A DNA stretch of 22,333 bases from an uncultured Anaerolineales bacterium (GTDB taxonomy: Bacteria; Chloroflexota; Anaerolineae; Anaerolineales; UBA6663): the NCBI GenBank assembly GCA_937952305.1, contig CALFZO010000079.1, forward strand, positions 1 to 22,333. Reading direction: 5' to 3'. Below, piece after piece: positions 16,652 to 22,333 of this stretch. Under the pieces are notes generated by a model, which did not search any database, was not told the DNA's origin, and saw only the letters and a list, made by a program, of their open reading frames with translations. Every line of letters starts with the position of its first letter. The stretch's first letter is position 1. Both the position numbers and the translations under genes were made by a program.

Positions 16652-16701
16652 AGCGTCCCCGCGCGGGCGTTCGCCTGGAGCGGCGGGCCCGGGGGGACGC
16701 T
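16652..16701. repeat. Long-range perfect inverted repeat between genes
   Basis: AGCGTCCCC (16652-16660) and GGGGACGCT (16693-16701) are perfect inverted copies separated by 32 GC-rich bases that could pair further inside. It lies between the DUF2203 stop and the radical SAM start. No T-run follows on the minus strand. It could be a transcript hairpin affecting read-through into the radical SAM gene. Confidence 0.45.
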
Positions 16702-16722
16702 GGCTAGGTGGTGATGGTGGGG

Positions 16723-17100
16723 TTAAAGCTGCTGGCGGCCGGCAAACCCCGCCTCCAGCTCATGCCAGTGCGTGATCCGGGGCTCATCGTACTGCCAGCA
16801 CAGATAGACATCGCGCTCGTCGCGACGGGACAGAAAATCGATCAGGCCCGTGTTGATGTCCTTGACCTCGAGGCCAAGATCCTGGATCAAGCGCACATTG
16901 GTCTGGATGATTTCAAAGTCGGCCAGCAGGGCGCCGGCCTTACGGCTGCCGCCGTTGCCGATCGCCTTCTCTAGCACCGGCCACAACTCCGGCTGGGCGT
17001 CAACGACGTGCTGACGCGCAGCCAGGATGGCGCGCATCAACGGGCGGACGGTCTCCAGCAGGCTGTCCGCCTCGGCCAGGGTGAAGTACCGCGCCGTCAT
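16723..17100 (-). CDS. DUF2203 family protein
   Basis: A 125-residue protein of the DUF2203 family, recognised from its order of motifs: an N-terminal RYFTLAEADSLLETVRPLM, a central KDINTGLIDF and a C-terminal YLCWQYDEP followed by ITHWHELEAGFAGRQ. No biochemical role is established for the family as far as I know. The conserved Cys, Trp-His and Asp residues hint at metal or cofactor binding, but that is speculation. The start is ATG 17100, where family homology begins; a GTG directly after the iscA-type stop (17148) would add 16 unconserved residues. It directly follows the Fe-S carrier gene, which suggests, without proving, a link to Fe-S metabolism. Confidence 0.85.
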   Translation of the reverse strand: MTARYFTLAEADSLLETVRPLMRAILAARQHVVDAQPELWPVLEKAIGNGGSRKAGALLADFEIIQTNVRLIQDLGLEVKDINTGLIDFLSRRDERDVYLCWQYDEPRITHWHELEAGFAGRQQL

Positions 17101-17149
17101 CGCCGGTGCGGAGGCCGGATGTGCGCCGTCGGCATGCGCCGCCGGCACC

Positions 17150-17569
17150 TTAGTGGCAGCCGCAGCCCCCGCCGCCCGAGGCCGCCTGACCGCCGCTGGT
17201 GCGGAAGGAGTGGCCGCAGCCGCAGGTGGACACGGCGTTCGGGTTGTCGATGCGGAAGCCGCCGCCCATCAGGTTGTCGACGTAGTCGATGGTGGCGCCG
17301 GCCAGGTACATCATGGAGGTCGGGTCGATGATGACCTTGACGCCGTCCTGCTCAAGGGTCGTGTCGAACTCGCCGGGCTCTTTCTCGATGGCCATGCCGT
17401 ACTGCATGCCCGAGCAGCCACCGCCGGACACAAAGACGCGCAGGCCGTGGTTGGTCAGGTTGCGCTCGGCCAGCAGCGCCTTGAGCTTGGCGGCCGCGGC
17501 CGGGAGCAGCGTGACCGCCGGCTCGAGCGCGGTTTCATTCGGCACAGTCGGCATCAGCAGATCGCTCAT
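17150..17569 (-). CDS. Fe-S cluster carrier, HesB/IscA/ErpA family
   Basis: A 139-residue A-type carrier that receives Fe-S clusters from the assembly scaffold and delivers them to target proteins. The three conserved ligands are present: C52 in SGGGCSGMQYGM and C116 plus C118 in STCGCGHSFRT. It is longer than the usual ~107-118 residues: about 20 extra residues at the N-terminus and a Gly-rich C-terminal tail ending in CGCH (C136, C138, H139). AGGAG lies nine bases before the ATG and a near-consensus sigma-70 promoter sits in the 86-base gap upstream. It lies directly downstream of a SufR-like repressor gene, so its expression is probably set by cluster status. Confidence 0.95.
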   Translation of the reverse strand: MSDLLMPTVPNETALEPAVTLLPAAAAKLKALLAERNLTNHGLRVFVSGGGCSGMQYGMAIEKEPGEFDTTLEQDGVKVIIDPTSMMYLAGATIDYVDNLMGGGFRIDNPNAVSTCGCGHSFRTSGGQAASGGGGCGCH

Positions 17570-17599
17570 CCCTTATCTCTCCTAAACTAGGTTGCCTTG

Positions 17600-17628
17600 A
17601 TTGTATTAGAGAGGCGGCAAAGAGTCAA
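17600..17628 (-). promoter_or_regulatory. Sigma-70 promoter for the Fe-S carrier gene
   Basis: On the minus strand TTGACT (17623-17628) and TACAAT (17600-17605) are separated by exactly 17 bases. The -10 lies about 30 bases before the start codon. Just downstream, CCTA-GTT-TAGG forms a small inverted repeat at about 17580-17590 that could be an operator or part of one. Confidence 0.8.
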
Positions 17629-17631
17629 ATA

Positions 17632-17649
17632 AGCAGACGTTTGTCTACT
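17632..17649 (-). repeat. Hairpin or operator between regulator and carrier genes
   Basis: On the minus strand AGTAGAC and GTCTGCT flank a 4-base AAAC loop; all seven pairs form if one G-U pair is allowed in RNA. It lies six bases after the regulator's stop codon and three bases before the -35 of the carrier promoter, so it may be a weak transcript end, a repressor site, or both. Confidence 0.35.
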
Positions 17650-17655
17650 AAAATA

Positions 17656-18282
17656 TCAGCCGAGCGTGGGCTCGCCCACCAAGTAGGCACAGCTGGCCCC
17701 GCCTTCGGCCAAGCGGCTTTGGCGCCGTGGCACAGCCCCAAGCAGGTTGCCCACCAACACCAGGTCCATGTTGCACAGTTCGGGGTGCTGGTCGGCCAAG
17801 GCCTCATACGGGCAATTGCAGGTGTGCAGCACACAGCCGTCCGGCGTCCGCTCCCAATGCGCGACGTAGCCGCGGGCGTTAAGGAACTCCACGGCGCGAT
17901 CCAGGCGCGCGGCCAGGGGCTCGCCCGGCACTGGCCGCGGCGCGTCCGCGCTCAGCCGGGCGGCCACACCCTCGAAGATGACGTTGACGACCTGGCCGCC
18001 GATCTGGGCCTTGACCTCATCCAGCACCTTGGCCGCCAGGTCATCGTAGTTCTTGGGGAAGTGGACCGAGGCTTCGTCCGTCAACGCGAAGACGTACTGC
18101 GGCCGGCCGCGCGAGACGCGGTGCCGCACGATCGGGTCGCCCACCAGGTTCTCGCTGCGCATGATGTCGAGGTGGTGGCGGATGGTGACGGCCGTCAGAC
18201 CCAGGACACTGGCGAGTTCATCCACCGTGGCCTGGCCGTTCTTCTTCAAATATTGCAGGATGGCCTGTCGCGTGCTCTGCAT
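17656..18282 (-). CDS. sufR: SufR-like Fe-S sensing transcriptional repressor
   Basis: A 208-residue regulator. A winged helix-turn-helix of the ArsR/DeoR style covers about residues 4-65 (ATVDELASVLGLTAVTIRHH, then RGRPQYVFALT), followed by a helical linker. The C-terminal part holds cysteines at 150, 155, 157, 170 and 198. C157-x12-C170-x27-C198 agrees with the ligand spacing I recall for cyanobacterial SufR, which holds a 4Fe-4S cluster and represses suf genes when loaded. The neighbour is an A-type Fe-S carrier, which fits. The start is ATG 18282 because AGGAGG lies five bases upstream; a GTG one codon earlier would be too close. A consensus promoter precedes it. The exact family name is a strong inference rather than proof. 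Confidence 0.85.
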   Translation of the reverse strand: MQSTRQAILQYLKKNGQATVDELASVLGLTAVTIRHHLDIMRSENLVGDPIVRHRVSRGRPQYVFALTDEASVHFPKNYDDLAAKVLDEVKAQIGGQVVNVIFEGVAARLSADAPRPVPGEPLAARLDRAVEFLNARGYVAHWERTPDGCVLHTCNCPYEALADQHPELCNMDLVLVGNLLGAVPRRQSRLAEGGASCAYLVGEPTLG

Positions 18283-18330
18283 CACGGCCTCCTGGCCGGT
18301 GCCCTAATTTGTTCAAAGGCGTTCTGTTAA

Positions 18331-18359
18331 ATTCTAGAAGCCCGGCCGGTATCTGTCAA
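18331..18359 (-). promoter_or_regulatory. Consensus sigma-70 promoter for the SufR-like gene
   Basis: On the minus strand a perfect TTGACA (18354-18359) and TAGAAT (18331-18336) are spaced by 17 bases. The -10 is part of TTCTAGAA, a perfect palindrome. AATTT and AAATT arms flank the region downstream of the -10, about 18 bases apart, and could mark an operator for autoregulation. Confidence 0.75.
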
Positions 18360-18460
18360 ATCAGCCCGCCGGGCCGGTCCCTGGCGCTGGCCGGGGATCC
18401 GCCGGTACACTGGCAGACGACCATTCAACCGGGGCCGTTATCGCCACAAGGAGGCGCCGC

Positions 18461-19741
18461 ATGTTGAAGGAAACGTCATTCTGGTGGGAGACCATGACGC
18501 TGCCGGCCGCGCATCAGGGCGTCTGGGCGGACTCCGTCGATGTGGCCGTCATCGGCGGCGGCATCACGGGCCTGGCCGCCGCCCGCACGCTGGGCCGGCG
18601 CGGCGCGCGCGTGGCCGTGCTGGAGGCCGAGACGTTCGGCTGGGGCGCCAGCTCGCGCAACGGCGGCATGACCCTGACCGGCCTCAAGCTCGGCGTGCCG
18701 ACGTTGCTCACCCGCTACGGCCGCGACCTGACGCGGCGTCTCTTCGCGGCCTCGCTCAGCGCCATCGACTTGGTCGAGCAGATCGTCACCGACGAAGGGC
18801 TGGCCTGCGATTTCAGCCGGGCCGGCCACCTGGAGGTGGCCTGCAAGCCCGCCCACTTCCGCTACTTCCAGCGCTCCGCCGAGATCATGCAATCCGAGTT
18901 GAAGCACGCGGTGCGGCTGGTGCCCCGCGCGGACCTGCGCGCCGAGGTCGGCTCGGATCTCTATCACGGCGGTCTGGTGGACCCGGTCAGCGCCGGCCTC
19001 AACCCGGCGCGCTACGTGGCCGGCCTGGCGCGCGCCGCCCAGCGCGCCGAGGTCCGGTTGTACGACCAGGCGCGCGTCCAGCGCTTCGAGCGCGCCGCCG
19101 GCGGCTTCCGGCTGACCACGGCCCGCGGCCCGCTGACCGCGCGGGAGGTCCTCATCGCCACGGGCGGCTACACTGGCCGGGCGTGGCCGGCCCTGCAGCG
19201 CAGGATCGTGCCCATCGGGTCGTACGTGGTCGCCACGGAGCGGCTGCCGGAGGCCGTGGCGCGCGACCTCATCCCGCGCCGCCGCATGATCTTCGACTCG
19301 AAGAACTTTCTCTATTATTACCGGCTGACGCCGGATCAACGCCTGCTCTTCGGCGGACGCGCAGCCTTCCGCCCGGAGACGCCGGCCAGCGTGCGCGAAA
19401 GCGCCGAGCTGCTGCGGCGCGGCCTGGTACAGGTCTTTCCGCAATTGGCCCAGACGGCTGTGGAGTACGCCTGGGGCGGGACGCTGGATTTCGCTTTCGA
19501 CTTGATGCCGCATGCCGGGCAGAGCGAGGGCGTGCACTTCGCGCTGGGGTACGCCGGGCACGGCGTGGCGCTGGCGACTTATCTCGGCGTTCGCGTGGCC
19601 GAGGCGTTGTGCGGCGACGCGGTGGATAACCCGTTCACCGAACTCGCGTTTCCGGGCGCGCCGCTGGGCCTCTACAACGGCAACCCCTGGTTCCTGCCGC
19701 TGGCCGAGGCCTGGTATCGCTGGCTGGACCTGGTCAGTTGA
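18461..19741 (+). CDS. FAD-dependent amine/amino-acid oxidoreductase (PuuB-like)
   Basis: A 426-residue flavoprotein of the D-amino-acid oxidase fold. The N-terminal SFWWETM is typical of the branch that includes gamma-glutamylputrescine oxidase. The dinucleotide-binding motif is VAVIGGGITGLAAA (about 28-41) with E55 for the ribose, and SSRNGGM (64-70) follows as in that branch. The C-terminal FAD contact is ALGYAGHGVALATYLG. It probably oxidises a C-N bond of an amine or amino acid and passes electrons to oxygen or a quinone; the substrate is unknown because no other puu genes are nearby. AAGGAGG lies six bases before the ATG. It stands alone on the plus strand, divergent from the SufR-like gene across 178 bases; TACACT at 18406-18411 is a weak promoter candidate. 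Confidence 0.9.
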   Translation: MLKETSFWWETMTLPAAHQGVWADSVDVAVIGGGITGLAAARTLGRRGARVAVLEAETFGWGASSRNGGMTLTGLKLGVPTLLTRYGRDLTRRLFAASLSAIDLVEQIVTDEGLACDFSRAGHLEVACKPAHFRYFQRSAEIMQSELKHAVRLVPRADLRAEVGSDLYHGGLVDPVSAGLNPARYVAGLARAAQRAEVRLYDQARVQRFERAAGGFRLTTARGPLTAREVLIATGGYTGRAWPALQRRIVPIGSYVVATERLPEAVARDLIPRRRMIFDSKNFLYYYRLTPDQRLLFGGRAAFRPETPASVRESAELLRRGLVQVFPQLAQTAVEYAWGGTLDFAFDLMPHAGQSEGVHFALGYAGHGVALATYLGVRVAEALCGDAVDNPFTELAFPGAPLGLYNGNPWFLPLAEAWYRWLDLVS

Positions 19742-19747
19742 GATCGG

Positions 19748-21247
19748 CTAGGGCGCCGCGGCCGCCGGGCCGAGCCCGCCGACGTGGTAGAGGGTGCTGG
19801 TGGAAAAGCTGGCGACGTACAGGCCGCCGTCCGGCGCGTTGACGATGGCCGACGGGCCAGGCAGGCCGCTCAGGAACAGGCGGCTGGACCCGACGTAGTG
19901 CTCGGCGTCGATGCGGTAGACGCGCACACTGTAGATCTCGCCGCGCGCCCACAGCGCCAGGAACAACTGGCCGTGATACTTGGCCGGCAGCCGGTCGCCC
20001 GTGTACAGCACCAGGCCGGTCGGCGCCGAATGCTCGGGGAAGGTCACCAGCGGCGGCAGGCTGCCGCTGTCCTGCGGCGGCGGGCCGAAGTAGTTGGGGA
20101 AGCCGTAGTCCTTGCCCTCGAGGATGTAGTTGAGCTCCTCGGGCACATCCACTTTGTGGCTGCAGTCGTCGATCTGCTGCGGCGTGTCGATGCAGCCGGA
20201 AGAGCCGTTATCGACAGCGAAGAAGCCGCCGCCGGGCGCCGGGATGAGGTTGTAGGGATTGCGCAGGCCGGTGGCATAGACGCGCAGATCGCTGCCGTCC
20301 GCGTTGACCGACAGGATGCGGGCCGCCAGCGGGTGCGTCTCCGGCCGGTGGTCGGTGGTGGCGCCGACGCCGATGTACAGGCGCCCATCCGGGCCGAACG
20401 TCAGACCGTTCGGCTGGTGAAACGCGTACTCCTCGCCGGGCAGGCCGGAGACGATGGTCGTCGTCTGGTCGGCGGCGCCGTCGCCGTCGGTGTCGGTCAG
20501 GCGCACGACGCGCTCGAGCATGGTCACATACAGGCCGTCCGGGCTCCAGGCCAGGCCCTCTGGTTGGGGAAGTCCGCTGGCGAACACGCGCACCTGGTCG
20601 GCCGCGCCGTTCTGATCCCGGTCGGTCATCACCCAGATCTGGCCGTCGATGCCGGCCACGTACAGGTTGCCGTCCGGGTCGACGTGCAGGGCCGTGGGCT
20701 TCTGGACCTGTTCCGCCTCGAAGACCCGTAACGGGATGTCGTCGGTGACGAAGATCGTCTCCGGCGGCGGCGCCGCTGTCGTGACCTCATCCAGGTCTGG
20801 CGCGAATGTGACCGCGTACAGGCCCGCCGACCCGAGCCCGAAACAGGCCAGGATGCTGGCGGCCTGCCAGGCCGCCGTGCGCGTCGGCGCCCCCCGACCC
20901 CGGCGCTGAGCGATCCGCTGCACGGCCCAGACCAGGCCGGCGGCCAGCAACGCGCCCAGCGTGACGTTCGCCAGGCTGCGCGCCAGTTCGTACATCGGCA
21001 GGTTGATGAAGGCCCGGCGGGCGGGTGTGCTGGCCGTCAGAAAGAGGAAACCGCCGGCCGCCGCCGCCGTCACTGCGAAGAGCAGCAGCGGCGCCGCCCA
21101 CCGGCGCGGTTCCCGCCGCAGGGCCAGCCATTGGCGCGCCGCGCTCACGAGCCAGTAGGCGGCCAGCAGCAGCAGGCCGACCCCGAGGGAGTTCAGCGCA
21201 AACGGCAGCAGTTCCGCAAAGAAACGCGAGATCAGTTTCTCGATCAT
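19748..21247 (-). CDS. Membrane-anchored beta-propeller, PQQ sugar dehydrogenase-like
   Basis: A 499-residue protein. The first ~150 residues hold about four hydrophobic segments (near 15-37, 51-71, 92-110 and 128-148). The rest is an extracytoplasmic beta-propeller of the soluble glucose/sorbosone dehydrogenase type, with repeated strands such as PDGNLYVAGIDGQIWVMTD, FGPDGRLYIGVGATTDHRPE and GLRNPYNLIPAPGGGFFAVD; the Arg of GLRNPYNL matches a conserved residue of that family. Two Asp-rich loops, DRDQNGAAD (209-217) and DTDGDGAAD (252-260), look like calcium sites. Whether it binds PQQ and oxidises a sugar is uncertain, as related propellers lack activity. It starts 47 bases after the true stop of the selenoprotein gene, so the two may be co-transcribed. 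No strong ribosome-binding site is seen. Confidence 0.82.
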   Translation of the reverse strand: MIEKLISRFFAELLPFALNSLGVGLLLLAAYWLVSAARQWLALRREPRRWAAPLLLFAVTAAAAGGFLFLTASTPARRAFINLPMYELARSLANVTLGALLAAGLVWAVQRIAQRRGRGAPTRTAAWQAASILACFGLGSAGLYAVTFAPDLDEVTTAAPPPETIFVTDDIPLRVFEAEQVQKPTALHVDPDGNLYVAGIDGQIWVMTDRDQNGAADQVRVFASGLPQPEGLAWSPDGLYVTMLERVVRLTDTDGDGAADQTTTIVSGLPGEEYAFHQPNGLTFGPDGRLYIGVGATTDHRPETHPLAARILSVNADGSDLRVYATGLRNPYNLIPAPGGGFFAVDNGSSGCIDTPQQIDDCSHKVDVPEELNYILEGKDYGFPNYFGPPPQDSGSLPPLVTFPEHSAPTGLVLYTGDRLPAKYHGQLFLALWARGEIYSVRVYRIDAEHYVGSSRLFLSGLPGPSAIVNAPDGGLYVASFSTSTLYHVGGLGPAAAAP

Positions 21248-21294
21248 CAGGGCTCGGCGATTATCGGTTGGGCGCAGCCTGCCCGTGGGCGGCG

Positions 21295-22333
21295 CTACGG
21301 CTCAGGCGTCAGCCGGTCAAACTGACCGGCGGTGGGTTCCGCTCAACAGAACCAGTTCTCGGTGAGGCGCGGCGGCACCGCCCGCACCGGCGCTGCCGGG
21401 CCGTGCGGCTCGGCGCGGGCGGCCAGGGCATAGGCCCGCGCGCGGATCGCGGCAAAGGTGACCTCGGCCGGCTCACGGGCCGCCTCGGCCGCGGCAACCA
21501 GCGCTGTCACGTCGGCGTGGAGCGCGTCCAGGCGCGGGTCAGGGTGCGCCCAGCGGTAAGTGAAGTGCTCGGCCTCCAGCTCGCCCAGCCATTCCGCCGC
21601 GTCCGGCGCGTGGACCAACGCCGAGCCGGGCGGCACCAACAGCCGGATCGCAAGCTGGATCGGCGGGATGTGCCGCTGCAGGCCGCGGGCGCGGATGAAC
21701 TCCAATTGCGCCAGGTAGTCGTCCAGGCTGGTCCACGGTGTGAAGGCCACCAGCGTCGGCTGGAGGGCCAGGCCGGCGGTGTCCAGGATGGTCAGGGCCG
21801 CGTCGATGTCGGCGGCGGTGTGGCCCTTGCCCAGGCGGGCCAGCACATGGTCGCTGACGGATTCGATGGCCGAGACCACGAACGTGGCGCCCAGGTCCGC
21901 GAACTCGGCGAACAAGCCGCGCTGCTCCAGGATATGTTCGACCTTGGTCGTGAAGTCGAACGTCAGCGCCGGCCAGCGGGCGTGCAGGGCGCGCGCGATC
22001 CGCACGGCGTGGCGCGGACCGTTCAGGAAATCGGGATCGCCGAAGGTGATGTGGCCCGCGCCGGCTGCCACCTGCTGGGCGATATCGGCCAGCACCACGT
22101 CGGCCGGGACGACGAAGAAGCGTCCGCCGTAGACGGGCACGATCGGACAATGACGGCAGGTGTGCAGACAGCCGCGGCTGGCCTCGACATAGCCGGCGAG
22201 TTCATAACCGCCGCTGGTGGGTTGGTAACGCGCGTAGCGATCTAACGGAGGCAGACTGTCGCGGGCCGGGATCGGGAAGGCCAGGCGCTGCAGGGCGGGG
22301 CCCAGTTCATCGAGCGGACCTTCGAGCGGGTGC
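21295..22333 (-). CDS. CUAEP-tail radical SAM selenoprotein (partial, N-terminus outside window)
   Basis: The visible 345 residues run off the window's right edge. After about 50 residues (LPPLDRYARY) comes the radical SAM cluster motif C-x3-C-x2-C in SRGCLHTCRHCPIVPVYGGR (codons at 22147-22170), then a TIM-barrel core (GAGHITFGDPDFLNGPRHA, TTKVEHIL, SAIESVSDHVLARLGKGHT, FTPWTSLDDYL, IQLAIRLLVPPGSALV). The C-terminus reads ENWFC, then in-frame TGA (21343-21345), then AEPTAGQFDRLTPEP and TAG. I recall a family named for ending in CUAEP or CCAEP, where U is selenocysteine; this copy is the Sec form. Its reaction is unknown; the C-U pair suggests redox or metal chemistry at the tail. Reading TGA as a stop would lose the last 16 residues. 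The missing N-terminus probably holds a B12-like domain. Confidence 0.92.
21312..21330 (-). promoter_or_regulatory. Bacterial SECIS hairpin
   Basis: In the mRNA, GCCGGUCA and UGACCGGC form a perfect 8-bp stem closed by the loop GUU. Twelve bases separate the UGA from the stem and 20 separate it from the loop. This fits the published bacterial SECIS pattern as I recall it: a loop about 16-37 bases from the UGA, G among the first two loop bases, a stem of at least 4 bp. It should bind SelB and recode the UGA. Confidence 0.85.
21343..21345 (-). other. In-frame selenocysteine codon (TGA)
   Basis: TGA follows the TGT of ENWFC and is followed in phase by codons for Ala, Glu, Pro. This makes the diagnostic Cys-Sec-Ala-Glu-Pro tail; homologs with Cys at this site read CCAEP. 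The frame then stays open for 15 codons to a TAG at 21295-21297. Confidence 0.9.

Noticed and set aside
17632..17658. TGA at the end of the SufR-like gene followed by a hairpin, as a second possible selenocysteine site
   Set aside because: The hairpin loop is AAAC with no leading G, the stem starts only six bases after the TGA, no cysteine neighbours it, and the protein already has normal SufR length.
1..22333. tRNA or rRNA genes, CRISPR arrays, insertion sequences
   Set aside because: No cloverleaf, rRNA-like conserved segment, regularly spaced direct repeat, transposase motif or terminal inverted repeat was recognised by eye; a covariance-model scan would be needed for a firm negative.

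Overview
The window is about 22 kb of very GC-rich bacterial DNA, densely packed with genes; no gap between genes exceeds 300 bases. The content suggests a Chloroflexota (Anaerolineae/Caldilineae-like) genome. The reasons are a transaldolase/glucose-6-phosphate isomerase fusion beside transketolase and RpiB, an exported SH3b protein with a Pro-Thr linker (PTPTLPPTAT type), GAF-containing NarL-type sensor kinases, and a CUAEP-tail radical SAM enzyme. The assignment is inferred from gene style, because no rRNA or other phylogenetic marker is present. I saw no tRNA, rRNA, CRISPR array, insertion sequence or phage gene.

Layout. (1) 29-4604, minus strand: a membrane-bound GAF sensor kinase, its LuxR-type response regulator, a Tat-exported metallophosphoesterase and a small membrane-anchored protein. 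(2) 4773-6418, plus strand: a FecR-domain lipoprotein and an unrecognised 147-aa cytoplasmic protein, each behind an extended -10 promoter; a clear intrinsic terminator follows. (3) 6486-7661, minus: a HAD hydrolase, divergent from (4) 7810-13174, plus: tkt, rpiB and a tal-pgi fusion. These make up most of the non-oxidative pentose phosphate pathway plus the link to glucose-6-phosphate. They are followed by a repeat-like helical protein and an exported SH3b protein (to 14605). (5) 18282 down to 14580, minus: a SufR-like Fe-S sensing repressor, an IscA/ErpA-type Fe-S carrier, a DUF2203 protein, a B12-type radical SAM enzyme and two small proteins. Textbook sigma-70 promoters lie before the repressor and before the carrier. 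(6) 18461-19741, plus: a PuuB-like FAD oxidoreductase. (7) 22333 down to 19748, minus: a radical SAM selenoprotein cut by the window edge, then a membrane-anchored beta-propeller protein.

The most important observation is in region 7. The radical SAM frame appears to end at a TGA directly after ...ENWFC, but the frame continues in phase as AEPTAGQFDRLTPEP and stops at TAG. That gives the tail Cys-Sec-Ala-Glu-Pro. Downstream of the TGA is a perfect 8-bp hairpin with a GUU loop, placed as a bacterial SECIS element requires. A standard gene caller would truncate the protein at its functional tail. Region 5 is the second point of interest: an apparently autoregulated Fe-S assembly locus whose downstream genes include an Fe-S-dependent radical SAM enzyme.
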